A stretch of 64,000 bases of DNA from Certhia americana (lineage: Eukaryota > Chordata > Aves > Passeriformes > Certhiidae). The notes below the pieces were generated by a model that saw only the letters and a list, made by a program, of their open reading frames with translations, had not been told where the DNA came from and did not search any database. The position numbers and the translations under genes were made by a program. The stretch is from NCBI GenBank assembly GCA_018697195.1, contig CM031864.1, positions 14,947,286 through 15,011,285 of the forward strand, read 5' to 3'. Positions 1 through 12,340 of the stretch are shown piece by piece (the stretch's first letter is position 1; each line of letters begins with the position of its first letter).

Positions 1-140
1 GGGCTTTCCATGACTGAACAGGATGACTGACTCCTTTCTTCCAGAAACATCAAAGGGATGGCTCAGTGGGTGGGTGATGCAACCCTGGTGCTGTCAGGAG
101 CTGTCTGTTGCAGACAGGTCAGAAGGGTGCCCAGACTTAC

Positions 141-3100
141 CGATTTACCCAGCTCCTTCACGGTCTTGTACGTGTCATACTCAGCAAAGGGAATGTTTTG
201 CTTCCTCATCAGCTTGGTTAGGCTTTGTGACCAGAAAGCCACCTGTAGGAAAGAGTCAGGCATCACAGCCCAAGTATAAGAGAGCTGAGGAAAGCTGGTA
301 TTAACTCACCGAGGCCACACGAAATACTTGTTTCATGAAGCCATTGCGTTATAAGGACATGTCTACCTGGCAGAGGGCTGCAGGCTATGGCTGCAGATGC
401 TGAGGACGTGCTGAGCCAGCCAGCCTCAAATTAGTCAGCAGGGATAATTTTAGGGTACTGCAGAACTCAGCCCTCTTGGGCTGCAAAGCTTGCCCAAGAA
501 GCTGTGTAAATTCCTGCATGCTGTTAGTTGGAGCTTAGTGCTGCCCTGGCTGTACTGCTGGCTGAAATTTAATTTCCCTGTACTTATGCAAAGTACCCTG
601 GATCCCACGTGATTTTAGGTGGGCAGATGGATGTTCTGCTGCGTAAGCTTTCCTCTGCTCCTAGGCTTACATGCCTATACTGGATGTGTTCATTGATGAG
701 TGTATGTGTCAAGAAACCCAAATAAAAGAAGAAGCCTAAGTAAAATCATAATCATTACCTTAATTTTCCCTTCCACATCCACCCTCACAGCCAGAAATGG
801 AGTTAAACACTATATCACAGTCCCAAAGCTGGCTGCCTTAATGCAATGCTTACCTCGATAATATCTGTTGCAGTGTTTGCATAATATCCTCTTACTTTTG
901 TGATTATATCAGATGGAAACATAGTGGTGGGACTGTTCATTAGATAGACCCTCCCAATGGCACCAGCCTGATACTGAGCTGTCACAGGAATAAAAAGCAG
1001 CAGAAATTAGGGTCTCCAAGGTGTCTGGTGCTCATAAGCCACTTCAGGTACATGCTGTAGTAGATCACAAGGGGTTCTCTCAGGATTCAGTCCCACAGAT
1101 CCTCAAGTTTTCAACCTCAAGAGGGGGACTTTATTCTAGGGCAGAGTTAACACACCCTCGGGGACTGAAGAAGGAGGCCTAAATCTGTGTGCAAGCACCA
1201 CTTTCCCCAGCAGATACCAGAGATTTGTGGAAGTCTCAGGGAATTTTTCATGTTAGGATTTTCTGCTTTTTCTATTTCAAGAGTGCACTAAACTCACTTC
1301 ATGATTGGATTTTGGATGAAAAATCACAGAACGCAAGAGGCATTTGGCTACCTAAGATAAGGAAGTGCACAGGGCAGCTGATACTCACAGGAATAGGTGC
1401 TGATCTGAATGACCTTGCTGTAGCGATAGCTCAGCCTGCCAAGTCTGGGGCCAAGGAGCTTAATGGCAATGTTGCAAGCAGCAGATCTGAGTAACAGAAT
1501 TAAAATCATATGAAGAGAGTCGACTATGACCAAATTCTTAGAAAGCTGTAAGAAAAAAATCTCAATTTTCCACTAAAAATGTACTTCTTCCTCTACTTAC
1601 AGTTTATATAGCTGTGGGATCCTGCCTGCTGCCAAAGCCTTCATGTGTGAATACGCAAAGCTGGCTACTTGCAGGCTGGGCTCTGTCAGCAGCGAGGTGG
1701 CCAGAGCTGCTACTGTTGGAAGAGCAGGCTTGGTTTCGAAGAGAACAACACAAGCCACCATTCGGACATTTGGGGCAAGCATGCTGTCCATAAAGACCTG
1801 GAGGGTGATCTCCCTTACCTACAGGAGGAAGACAGAACCTCTAAATATAACCCATTTAGACGCCCATAACTTCCCAGTGACCAGTGTTTCCAGAGCAGTG
1901 CAGAAGCTCTCTGCAGTGGATGGAGAACAGAGCCCTAAACAAGAGACATGGGCATGGGACCTGTCACTGGAAATGAAGATATTGCTGGCTGCACAGTGAA
2001 CAGGGCCAGGAGAAACAGCCATTAGGCTGAGTATTAGAGTAATTAAAGCAAACTCTTTCCCAGGACATCAGCAAGAATGGGATGATGTTGAGAGTTTGTA
2101 GTGGTCAGCAAAAGGAAGACCAGTAACTGTCCAGGGATGCTAACATTACCTGATGGTTTTATTATTCCTGAATCACTGTGCAAACCCAATCCATACCCTT
2201 TAAGACATTTGTTTAAATAATAATTTCAGTTACTTTTGCGGGGTCTTTTCTTGCAATTTTCCTTAAGGCCAACACAGCATCGGCATGAATTCTGTTTGGT
2301 AATGAAGCTGCAGCTGAGGAAAACGTTGGCAAAAACTTCAGGATGCGTTTGATACTGGCAGGCTCTCCTGCATTGCCTATGGCCTTCAGGGCTAAGGACA
2401 TGTCTTTGGCATCACCTTTGCTGGTGGCTTCAGTAGCAAGGTTGTGGAGTGGCTGAAAATGGAGCAGACACTGTTAATCTTACCTGGTAATGATCTTGTA
2501 ATAATGCATAAAAATGTGCAAAACAATTACTGCTTCAAATCCTAGAACTGAGCTATTCAGTCTTTTCTCCCAGGAAAAATCTCACCATCATTATCAGAAT
2601 GCGAAACACAGACCATACAAATATACTTGGTTTTCTCCTTCCATACTGTTGAATTGTACCTCAGCCTGAGTGTAGGAGACAATCCCAGGTGGGTAACTGC
2701 ACCAAAGAGGCTGTTGCAAGTTCAAAGGCAGTGCTGAGCTGATGCCAAGTTCAGTCGTTCCCAGGGCCACCTCTACCAGCCCCACCAGATTACACTTGCG
2801 TATTTTTCACTTCCTACAATAATTTCAAGTTTACTTGAACAGTTTTGCTGTTCTGAGAAGTGAAATTACCATTCTGGTGCCTTGGCTTTATTTCACTTTT
2901 TTTTTTTTCAAGATTTAAACACTTGTCAAACACCAGCAAAGTGTTTTCAATGCTGTGGTTCTGCTGAGCAAGGAGCTGGAGCTGCACAGTCCAAGGACCG
3001 TGTCCTGAATATTTCTGACAGCGAAATGCAATTGTGTAGCAGGGCTTCCTTGGCAGCCCTACCTATGATTTACCTAGAGCTTTGCTTATATTCACACTTT

Positions 3101-6100
3101 ACTGCCTTTTTAATACATCTTTTAAGTACACTCTACCTAATGTAAAAGTAGAATCATAGAATCATTATTATTTTGCTTTAATCCAAGTTTTGTTACAACT
3201 TAACTCAGTTTCAGGGTGGTTACAAGATCCATTATCCCCATGGGCTTCTTGTGCTACATTTGAAATTCTGAACTGTTACAACTTGATCTTTCAGAGGCAT
3301 CAACTCAGTGTTCCATTCTGTCTCTACATAGCTGAGTGAGGCACACAAATAGTGAGTTACCTAATTGCCACAACTGTGAGAGCTAAATTAAAGGCACTCT
3401 TAATTTTTCACCTTTTATGAATAAGAAATTAGAGTCACATACCTGAAGAAGTTCATTTGGACATAGTAAAGCCTGAGCACAGTATTTATTCACCATGCTA
3501 CCATATCCTAGGTAAACAATTATCCTATGCATCAGTACTTTCTGGATTTGGGGACAGGTCAGAAAAGTCTGCAGAAGGAAGAAGTATTATTTTTTACCAT
3601 TTCTAGTAATTAGAGCTGTATATATCAATAAATACATTTGAAAAATAGATAAAATTGATTTGTGCCGCTTCTAAGTAATTTCAGGAATTAAATCAAATGC
3701 TAGCCAGCCAGCTACAAGAAATATAAGTAGAATTGCTCCAGTTATGCTGTATGCTCTTTAGATACTGATTATATATTATTTTCTTGAGTTTGTCTTTTCC
3801 TTTTAACTTCTGATTTGCCAAAAGAATCAGAGCAGTTTTCTTATAGTTTGTGGGGTTTAATATAAAAGACAATTACAAACTTTTGGCAACAAGTGTTTGG
3901 GAACATTTTCTGAAGCATTTCCTATTTTTGTTAATACCTTGCATTTTACAAATTTAGATGGAAATATGTTGTATCTTTCACTTGTAATCCTATGAATTCA
4001 CCTTTAAAAAGGAGTGAGAGGAAAAACAGAAGGAAGAATGATCTGTACTCACTGAGGCAATTTCCAGGGTTTGTTTGTTTGCTGTAACAAAATGGAAGGC
4101 AAGAGGGAGAGTGGCTGCTGCTTCCCAGATGTTCAGCTTCTCGTCATGGATTTTTTGCTTCAGGAATCTGAATGTGTCAGTAGCTCCAGCAGCACAAATG
4201 GCACTCAGGAACCAGGGCCTGCCAGGAAAAGGAGGACTCGTTATCCTCATTGCTCAGTATGCCTCTGATCAGAAACCCTAGCTGAAGGCCATAGTTACCT
4301 GTAGGGGAGTTCATTGACAAACTGCAGCCACAAAGACTCGATTTGATCAAGAGTCGCTACACGAAAAAGCTGGACCATTTGCAAGAACTTGGCTGAAGCT
4401 TCCTTAGTGGCTCCTTTCTCATTATTCTGAACTAATTGCCTCAGCGTCTCTGTTAACTGTGGGGGAAACAGACAGTTGGAAGGATCCATGTCTAAAGTAA
4501 TTAACTTTAACTGGTAACTTTATAAATAATGGAAGTGTGTGAAAGTAAACCTCTAATACCTGTAAATCTGGATTTTTAATCCTTATTAGAGGAATGGGCA
4601 TCTGGAGTAGCTCTCCTGAGAAATGATAATGAAGACTCCCCTGGTTTTGCAGCTGAGATGTTGGTGCACTGATAGGAGGCTTTTTAATGCCAACCAAAGA
4701 CAGCTCTTGTCTTCAAGGGAAAGAGAGAAATGCATCAGTTGACAGTAAGCACACTCTGTGCAAGGAGGACTTGTGCAGCACTGGAACAGACTGAGAGGTA
4801 CCCAGCAGGACTGCAAATGGAGCATGCACATCTCTGTTCATCCATTGCTCACGATTATCTAGAAAAGTCATATGACTGCAAAAGCCTTTGTGAGCATTGG
4901 CTAAAATCTCTGAGTGGTTGGGCAGATAATTTGGGTGGCCTAAACAGTAGGGCACAGGCCACATGAAATATCCTGAGCTGGGATATCCCAAAGGCTATGT
5001 GATGTTTTGGCCCTTGGCAGCCACAGGCCAGATGCTTCTTGTTATCTCACAAATCAACAGTGAATATATAAACAGTTTTAGGCATCTCCTTTTGACTGTG
5101 ACAATGTAAAGACATGCACAGTGCCTACCTTGCCTCCATGACTACTGCCCCGTTGGGTTCATTGAAAGGAGAGATCTGGTACATCTGGTCCGACATAGCA
5201 GACATCAACGATGCCCCGCTGTCCTCATACCTCATCTTGTAAGTGAATGTCACTGTGCCCTTAATGTTTCTGGCTTTCTAGAAGTGCAAAGAGACCCTCT
5301 CAGAAACAGGAATGGACTGGTCAGCCCAGAGAAGCCAACCCCTCACAAGCATCAGAGCAATGTGGGTGCTGAGCAGTAGCTCTGTGCTGCTCATACCAGG
5401 GGACAGGTAGGGCAGGGCCGGATGTATGCCATTCCAAGGTCCTTCACTGCTTTCTCCTGGCAGTCTGTCAGGTCCTTGCTTTTGGAAATGGTGGCACGGT
5501 TATTCTTGCTGTCATCCTGGATAACATATCTGGTTTGGCAAACGCCTTCAATCCCAGCCTGCAAGTATTGGTTAAACACAGTGAGTGTCCCACTTGAAAC
5601 AGCAAGGTCAAAGAAAAGGTCAAAGAAAATGGTCTGGGAAGTATAACTTGCTCTTTAATGGTAAAATGAGAATAAAAGTAAAATCAGAATGGAAAAAAAC
5701 AAACCTCCTGTAGCTCATACACATTTTGCGACTTTTTGATGGTTATCTGTAGCATGTTCAGAATCCCCCTCACTAGGTTAGTGCACAGAATGGGACATTC
5801 CTCAGGGGCAAAAATATTTCCAACCCTTCCTTCAATGTATTCAAACTTAAAGGGCTGGCTGAGACATGCAGCAATGGTTTCTGAGAGCCTCGAAGATGGA
5901 GTGAAGGAGTCAGTGGGCCAGAGGCCATTGTGTTCCTCCAGCTTTGGTGACTGAATCTGTGAACAAAGATAGGAAAACAATCATACTGTTCACCATCAGT
6001 TTGAAATAGTGCTATAATACAGAATATGGACGCTTCTTATCCATGGCAATACAAAAGTCATCTGTCCAGCATTGCAGGAAACAGTTTCCAACTCAGACTC

Positions 6101-8529
6101 CTGTGCTCAGTCTAGGAAGCATCCTTGAAAATGCAAACTTCCATGAAGGATTTCTGCCATAAAAATAAGATTATGTGAGCAGAATTTAAAAGTTCAGCAA
6201 TTCTGATGAAGCTTGTAGGGTGAGTGAAACACCAACTACCAACTATCAGTACAGACGATACTCACTCCTTTGCCAGAGATGACAAGTGAGATCTCCCTTC
6301 AGTCTGAAGATCTCCCTTCTGCAGTGCTGAAGTCATTACTGCTCAAGCTGCCTACCTGAACACAAAGGGACTATTCTGGCTGCTGTTGCAGGTCCAGCAC
6401 ATCCCTGAGCACCAAAGTCATGGCACAGCTGATGGGGGAGCATAGGTAACAGATAATGGGGGAGCTCACACCTTTGGAAGAGTCTGACATCCCTCTGAGC
6501 TCCTCAGGCTGGAAAGCTTGTGCACAAGTCCTTGACTGCTACCTAGTGGGAAGTGTGTGCCTGCATGCACAGACCTATCCAGCCCCACACTTACACACAT
6601 CCCACCCTCGTGCATAGAAGTACATGTTCCTGCATACCGGGAAAAGGTGTGGGCTCAGTGCTCTGAGTTATTTTAAGCATATATAATCAATACTGCAAGG
6701 GTGGCTTGCCTCTTGTCACATTTTCGCAAATTAAATCCTACTCAAGACTGTTGTCTGCAACTGCTGACATTGTAGAAACTCCATTGAGGTTACAGAGAGC
6801 CTGCAGCTGCAGCAGTGTGTAAAGTTTGACAATAAGTATTCCTTCACACGGTTTCACTAATGTATGTGCAGGATTGCAGACAGAAAACTCCTAGGGTGAG
6901 TGCTAAAGGCAATTCTTGCAGCTTTTTCCCCATGTGCTGTCCTCTCAATCCCTAGTCTGTGGTCATTCATGCCATGCCAGTATTATAAGTTGTTTGGTTC
7001 AATCTTTTTGATGAGTAACAGTGCTTCCAGATCTGATATCATTATTACCACAGGCACTACCATTAGAATTCTTCACATTTGAATTGATGCCTGTGTGAAG
7101 AGTATCAAAAGGGGGATAATGAAGATAGTTGGGTCTTTCTCATGTGATATGTGAATTCCAGTGCTGAGCTTTTTTAAGCTATGGACCAAGTCCAAAAAAA
7201 AACCAAAAAGGATATTTCATTCTAGAATGTTCATGTTCATACTCAAGCTTAGTGTTACCTTGGTAAAACTATGTTAAGGACATTTCTTTAAAGTAGCTGC
7301 CAACCATATTTTTATATGAAAGTGAACCTAAGGTAGCTTTGGTCAGGGGGGTTCAGATACTGATGGCAGCAGAGCTGGAGCAGCTCCAGCTCCTTTCTGC
7401 AGAGCAATAGGCTGTGAGTAAGCCTGTGGTAAGCTCTCTGTAGGTCCCTGTCAGTAATCCAAAGCATTCTGGATGCAGCTGCAGACCCTTTTAGCAGTGC
7501 CCTCGGCTCTGCCTTCTCATGTTGTGGGTGTTCAGGGTGCAGAGCTCAGTACCCGTGTCCACACCTCTGCCCTTGCTGGGGAATCATCACTGCCTGAGGG
7601 AAACTACTGGGGCTTGGAGGGTCATCTCAGCAATGGGCAGGGCCCATCACTTTTGGGTGAGCTCTGTGTTTTCTTTGTCAGTTATTTTGCCAGCCTGAAG
7701 GTATGAACAAAGCCTCTTTAAGTGCACGATATCTCTGTGTGGGTGGGTTCCCATGGCCATGGTGATTTACCTGCAGAAGGTGCTCACTGTGAGACACACG
7801 GCTGATCTCCACCTTGCTGGCCAGCCTCACCCCTGCCATGGCCAGGCTTCTGTCAGAGAGCCCATGCACAATGATACTCTCATAGCTATACAGGTAGGTC
7901 TTGCCCATATGGAAAACAGGCTCTGTCAGGAAAAAAATATAACAGAAACGCCTCCTTGGCTATGACTGTTGTGATGTTACTTGAACCAGCCTAGCAAAGA
8001 AAGGTGAAGCTGCTACTGCCAAAAAACCAGTGCAAGCAGTGGGCAAGGCAAGGCTGTAAGGGAATGCAGCAAGGGAAGGCAGCAAGGGAGCTGTTGGCTG
8101 GCAGGGGAGCCACTTACCAAGGTCCTGCTTCTGGCCCTCTGTGAGGAAGGAAAGAGAAGGGTTCATGAAAAAGACACATTTCTGTAGATCCTTTCATGTA
8201 TTATTCATTAAGTCAGCATGCTAATGGTTGGCAAACCACTGGTAATGGGGCTCACCCCACACCCCCAGGACACCAAACCCTACTCACTAGCTGCTGCTTG
8301 TTTGGTTTTTCTCCTGCTACTTAGCACAGTTCCTCCTGAACTTAGCACAGAAATCTAACAGTTTACAGCTGAAGGTATAAAAGGGCTTCAGCAAATGAAG
8401 CTGTAAATATCCCTGAAAAGCCCCAAGGAGCTGCAATTTGCTCAGGATCACAGCAGCTGTCACAGCTCAGCAGTGATGGTAAAACTTACCCACGAGGGTG
8501 AACACCAGGGCCAGGATGAGTGCCTTCAT
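141..8529 (-). CDS. VTG3: vitellogenin, 5' portion (exons 1-15), probably VTG3
   Basis: Estrogen-induced yolk precursor: N-terminal lipid-binding (lipovitellin-1) part, secreted by liver. Coding exons in transcript order: 8490-8529, 8118-8138, 7771-7922, 5705-5956, 5397-5558, 5129-5277, 4560-4710, 4299-4456, 4053-4218, 3443-3568, 2234-2452, 1601-1818, 1389-1486, 854-978, 141-242. They sum to 2139 nt (713 codons) with all phases compatible and no stop or frameshift. The start gives a hydrophobic signal peptide (MKALILALVFTL). Recognisable lipoprotein N-terminal stretches include FKFEY, NVYELQE, YRYSKVI and NIPFAEYDTY. Exon 16 onward, including any phosvitin and vWD region, lies off the left edge. 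The gene is a tandem paralogue of the downstream VTG2 and all visible exons match it in length. The VTG3 name rests on position (tandem with VTG2 beside SSX2IP, as known in chicken); family membership is certain, the exact name less so. Confidence 0.9.
5957..7770 (-). other. VTG3 intron 3, largest intron of the visible part
   Basis: This 1.8 kb interval between exons 4 and 3 has no coding similarity I can recognise. It contains a short imperfect direct repeat (GATCTCCCTT at about 6291 and 6309) and GC-richer sequence at 7330-7650. ORFs here are short and show no family resemblance. Confidence 0.6.
8118..8138 (-). CDS. VTG3: VTG3 exon 2, 21-nt microexon
   Basis: This 21-base coding exon is flanked by a canonical acceptor (CACAG) and donor (GTAAGTG). 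It encodes the residues just after the signal peptide, joining in frame as V-E-G-Q-K-Q-D-L across exons 1 to 3. The same 21-nt exon exists in VTG2 at 35091-35111, so it is an ancestral part of the gene that ORF-based predictors miss. Confidence 0.88.
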
Positions 8530-8567
8530 ATTAAAAGTGACTGAAGTCCACAGGGGAAAATCTGTGG

Positions 8568-8575
8568 CTTTTATA
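8568..8575 (-). promoter_or_regulatory. VTG3: VTG3 TATA box
   Basis: The minus strand reads TATAAAAG 39 bases upstream of the start codon at 8529. If transcription starts about 30 bases downstream, near 8545, the 5' UTR is only about 15 nt, the same very short leader inferred for VTG2. The start site itself is inferred. Confidence 0.8.
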
Positions 8576-8603
8576 GAAGAATTATTAACAGGCACAGTGG
8601 ATT

Positions 8604-8630
8604 TTGTTGAGTTATCAACTTCTTATCAAC
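8604..8630 (-). promoter_or_regulatory. VTG3: conserved proximal promoter block of VTG3
   Basis: On the plus strand this block reads TG.TGA.TT.TCAA.TT followed by TTATCA. It aligns with VTG2 35344-35369 at nearly the same distance above the TATA box (about 53 versus 56 bases). Conservation between paralogues suggests a bound site for a liver factor; which factor is not clear. Confidence 0.5.
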
Positions 8631-8882
8631 CACCCAACAAACCCTTTTATGGAGAGGGGGTTGGGGTCAGGGCAATGGATATTTTTACTGAATCAAAACC
8701 ATCACAAGGTCTGTTGTTCTCACTTCACCAACTGAATGACTGGAAAGTACCTTTAGAAACTACTACTTAAAAGTATTAAAACATATTTAAAGCAAAAGTC
8801 CATTATTTTGTAAGTAAAACTGCTAATTATCCTTACTATCTGAAAGCACTCAGTGCTATTGCAGTCTGTGCTGACTTTGTCC

Positions 8883-8897
8883 AGGTTATTCTGACCT
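8883..8897 (-). promoter_or_regulatory. VTG3: imperfect estrogen response element of VTG3
   Basis: AGGTTATTCTGACCT has one perfect half-site (TGACCT) and one with a single mismatch to AGGTCA, separated by 3 bases as estrogen receptor requires. It lies about 340 bases above the inferred start site. VTG2 has AGGTTATGCTGACCT, carrying the same mismatch, at the matching position. Confidence 0.75.
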
Positions 8898-8915
8898 GAC
8901 CATAAGACACACAGA

Positions 8916-8930
8916 TTATCTAAGTGATAG
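8916..8930 (-). promoter_or_regulatory. VTG3: conserved GATA-like block next to the VTG3 ERE
   Basis: TTATCTAAGTGATAG begins 33 bases from the start of the ERE. VTG2 has TTATCTAGCTGATAG also exactly 33 bases from its ERE. It contains two GATA-type cores on opposite strands. A role as a composite site with the ERE is inference from this fixed spacing. Confidence 0.5.
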
Positions 8931-8989
8931 TGCCCCAGCAGGATTGTGCAAAACCCCGGGCAGCCCTCCTGTGACACCGTGCCCACCCT

Positions 8990-11900
8990 GCCCTGCTGTG
9001 AGTGGGACAGGCTGTCAGCACAGTGCTGCTCTCAGGACAGGGACTTCACCCAGTGACACAAACCTTCGTCATTGTCACGAGGGCCATGGCTAAATGCTGC
9101 TGACGTCCCTGCTTCCCTCACCTGCCTTCTCTTCCAGGGCTGATGTGCCAGACCCTGTCACTGGTGTGTTTAGCCACAGAGGGGTGTTGGTGGGGGTTGT
9201 CTGGCAAGGGGGAAGGGGTGAGGCTGACAAGTGTTACAGACACAAATCTCTTGGTTCAACAAAGGTGGACAACGTGCAGGTCACCCAAACTCTTCACATC
9301 ACAAACCAAGGGGTGGCATCTTCACCCCATGCTGGAGCTCCCTCCTCCCATCAGCACACATTTTCCCTGTCCTTTTGTAAATCAGAGATCCCAACAGATC
9401 TCTCAGGCTGTTCCTGGCTCCAGGGTTTGGGTTCATTCCCGAGCCCACCTGTTCCCTCCAGTCAGGTCATGGAGTTGTTCCACTAGGAACTGGCACAAGG
9501 AGGGTTAAGGCAGCCCAAGGACTGGGGAGTTCACATTGGCACTGTGAGGCCACTGTTGCCTACCAGCCTTCTCCTCTGCGGGTGGGGAACCAAAGCTGCT
9601 GCCACCCAGCTCACTGTGGGAAGGGGCTGGATTCATTTTCTCATCAACAGACCAGTGGCTCCTATCCAAGACAGTTTGTGTAATGCTGTTTAGCTGATGG
9701 GTTTTTATCATTAGCAATTGGGATATAATTTATAATGTCTGACAAATGGTGGATTTTGTTCCTAGATCAAAGGTTGCATCTGCAGAGAAAAAAAACAAAA
9801 GAAAACAAAAATTTGAAGCATGTCAAATCCTTTGCTGTGTTTTTACTGGCTCTATATTCAGGTCCTGATTTTTTTAACCCCTTCCCTTGTAAAACTGGTA
9901 GCACATGATAGAAGGCCAAGCTATTCACTAGAGAGTTCTTTCATGTCTTTGGAGATTTGATAAATATACTTAAAGGACTTGAGTATACAGCTACTGGCCG
10001 CTGGTACTCAAGACTCAAAAGCTATTATGGCATAAATATATGCAGCTGCACAAGCTTGGGGTTTTTTAAAAAAAAAACAACTTGCAGCAGCAAGGACTTG
10101 AGGTCAGTGGCAGTACTGTAGAGAGCTGCTGTGATGACAATATTAAATGCAACAATGCTTGTATTCTCAAAATTTTAACACTATATCTCTGAAACATCAC
10201 ACTATAATAGTGACTCCTCAAAATAAAGGTCAAACACCATTCCTCAAAATAAGGCTCCTCAATGGGAGCTGTACAGGCTGCACACAGCTACAAGGGCAGG
10301 ACCTTCCCAAAACCACCAGCACTGCAGCCTGAGGCTACAGAATCTTATCCCCATCCCACCCCGTGGCTCTCTTGGAGCAGCAGATGCTGCATCCCTGGTC
10401 ATCCCAGCCATGCTGCTGCCACAGGGACATCTGTTCTTCTGCTTCAAGGGTCACCTAAACCTGCTGCCAAGGGCTTTGTCTTTATAAAACCAAAACTTCT
10501 CCTTTTCTAGGTCACTTCTTTAGTACCTCAAGAACAATTTCAAGTCCCAGCCTTTGCCTCCATATACTCATAGTCCTTTTACACTAGAATTACTCAGAAG
10601 GACATAACCTGAATTAAAAAGAGAGAGGAAACAAATCCCAAAGTAAGAAAACTGGGAGGGTGACAAACAGTTTTGCTGAGCCCAGGATCTGCCCTAGACA
10701 GCATTTCCCTTGAGCTGTGCTCAGCTCCCTCCACAATGGCAGTGAGGGAGGAGGAGCAGAGGCTGAGTGCTCTCCACAGGCCTTCATGAGGTGGACACCT
10801 ACAGCCCACAAACCCTGCAGTCCCACAGGTGCTCTGGCTGCCTTGGTGGCTGGGTGATGCCAGGGTCTCCTGCCAGGGCAGTACTGCTGGGGTTCATCAC
10901 ACCTGAATATTGGGGCTGGTAGAAAACAATCCCTCCAAAACTGTGCTCCAGCCTCGACATGTTGGGAGAGCCCCATGGGCTGCCCCAACTGGAGCTGGAA
11001 GTTTGTGTCAGCATCACACAAGGGCCACATAAAACCCTGGATTCTGCTGGATTCAGCCTGAAGTTACCTGAAAAGTCTGTTTTCCATCACTGCTTTGTGT
11101 AAGTTCCAGGCAAGCAGCAAACCCACCAGCTCATGGCTTTGCTGCTGCTGCCAGCTCCTCATCATTCTGCCGTGCAGGTTACCATGGCAGCATTTAAACT
11201 GCATAGAATGGTATATTTAGAGCTTTCAAACATATTTCTTTTCGTACTAAGGACTTTATCTTTCTGAACTGTAAAACTGATAGCCAAACAAGAAAACTCA
11301 GGTACGTGCATCCATTGAAGGTGCAAAAGCTGCTGGGTAGACCAAGACAACACAATTTTTACAGAATGTTCTCAAGTGTTTTCAAAATCCCATTCACCCA
11401 GCGTGCACACAGCCTGCAAACACAGCCTTAGGGCAAGCAGAAAACCCCTTCTAGATCTGCTGGAATCCTTTGGGCTTTAGTGCTCAGGGCAGATGAGCTC
11501 ATCCCTGACCATGCCCACACAGACCTGTGGCAGGGAGCAGGAGGCAGAGCCCACCTGCTGGTGCTTGCAGCAACAACTCTTGCTGGTCACAGAGGTTGGG
11601 GCATCTCACCCAAAGCACAGAGGTCTGGCTCAGCTTTAGAGCTATGGCAGGTGGTGGGCCTGAGTAACCCTACCCTGTTCTGCTCAAAGACACCAATTCA
11701 CCATATCTTCTGCATGTGGTGCACCAGAAGCTTAATGTGTTCTTGGCTCCCTCAGAGCAGCCTTGCCCAGGGACATGAGATTCAGGCTTATTCCCTGAGC
11801 CTGCTGCTCCCTACAGCAGCACTGGCCCATCACAGAGCTCTGGCCAAGCACCATGGCTGTGTGGCTGCTGCAGAGGGTGCAGCATCACACCAAGGTGATC

Positions 11901-12110
11901 AGTTCCTGCTGTAGGTACACAGGATCCCAGCACCAGAGAAGGAAGCACTGGGGGAACAAGCAGGAGTAGTAGTACCACAGCTACCCAACCCAATTCCCAG
12001 TGTAACCGTGGTGCACAGAAGATGGCCACAAACCCAAGAAGTCTACAAAACAGAGGATAAGGAGAACCTATGCAGAACTCCTCTTTCCACCACCAGTGAA
12101 ATAAGGAAGC
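8990..12110. other. intergenic DNA between VTG3 promoter and VTG2 3' end
   Basis: About 3.1 kb without a supportable gene. GC-richer patches (9100-9620, 10260-12000) produce ORFs of up to 144 codons, but none resembles a known family and none has splice-consistent neighbours. No clear CR1 or LTR was recognised. The interval must contain the distal part of the VTG3 upstream region. Confidence 0.6.
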
Positions 12111-12135
12111 CTCCACAATTTTTTCCATGCATGGA

Positions 12136-12141
12136 TTTATT
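12136..12141 (-). terminator. VTG2: VTG2 polyadenylation signal
   Basis: AATAAA on the minus strand about 200 bases after the VTG2 stop codon at 12341-12343, implying a 3' UTR of roughly 0.2 kb. It is the first canonical signal after the stop on this strand. Confidence 0.75.
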
Positions 12142-12340
12142 ACGAAATCAGATATTTATGGGCAATCATAAGAGTTTCTACAATAATAAGGTTTAATACT
12201 TTAAATTACTTGGGAAGATTCCACACATCCTTGAGTACTTAATTTAATATCTCTACTATTCGTTAAGACAAGGTTTTTTACACCACACAATAAAAACATG
12301 AAAGTATTTGTGTTTTCTCCTATGCTGCAAATGTACAGCT

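Noticed and set aside
3151..3166. gaatcatagaatcatt as a CR1 3' tail
   Set aside because: The words resemble the CR1 terminal repeat, but the neighbouring sequence does not continue as CR1, so it is too short to call.
9470..9485. AGGTCATGG half-site upstream of VTG3 as an ERE
   Set aside because: Only one half-site is present; single half-sites occur often by chance.
10614..11030. 138-codon minus-strand ORF between the vitellogenin genes
   Set aside because: No recognisable domain, no splice partners, and overlapping ORFs of similar length in other frames.
11480..11914. 144-codon plus-strand ORF between the vitellogenin genes
   Set aside because: Composition looks like chance reading of GC-rich intergenic DNA; nothing similar known to me.
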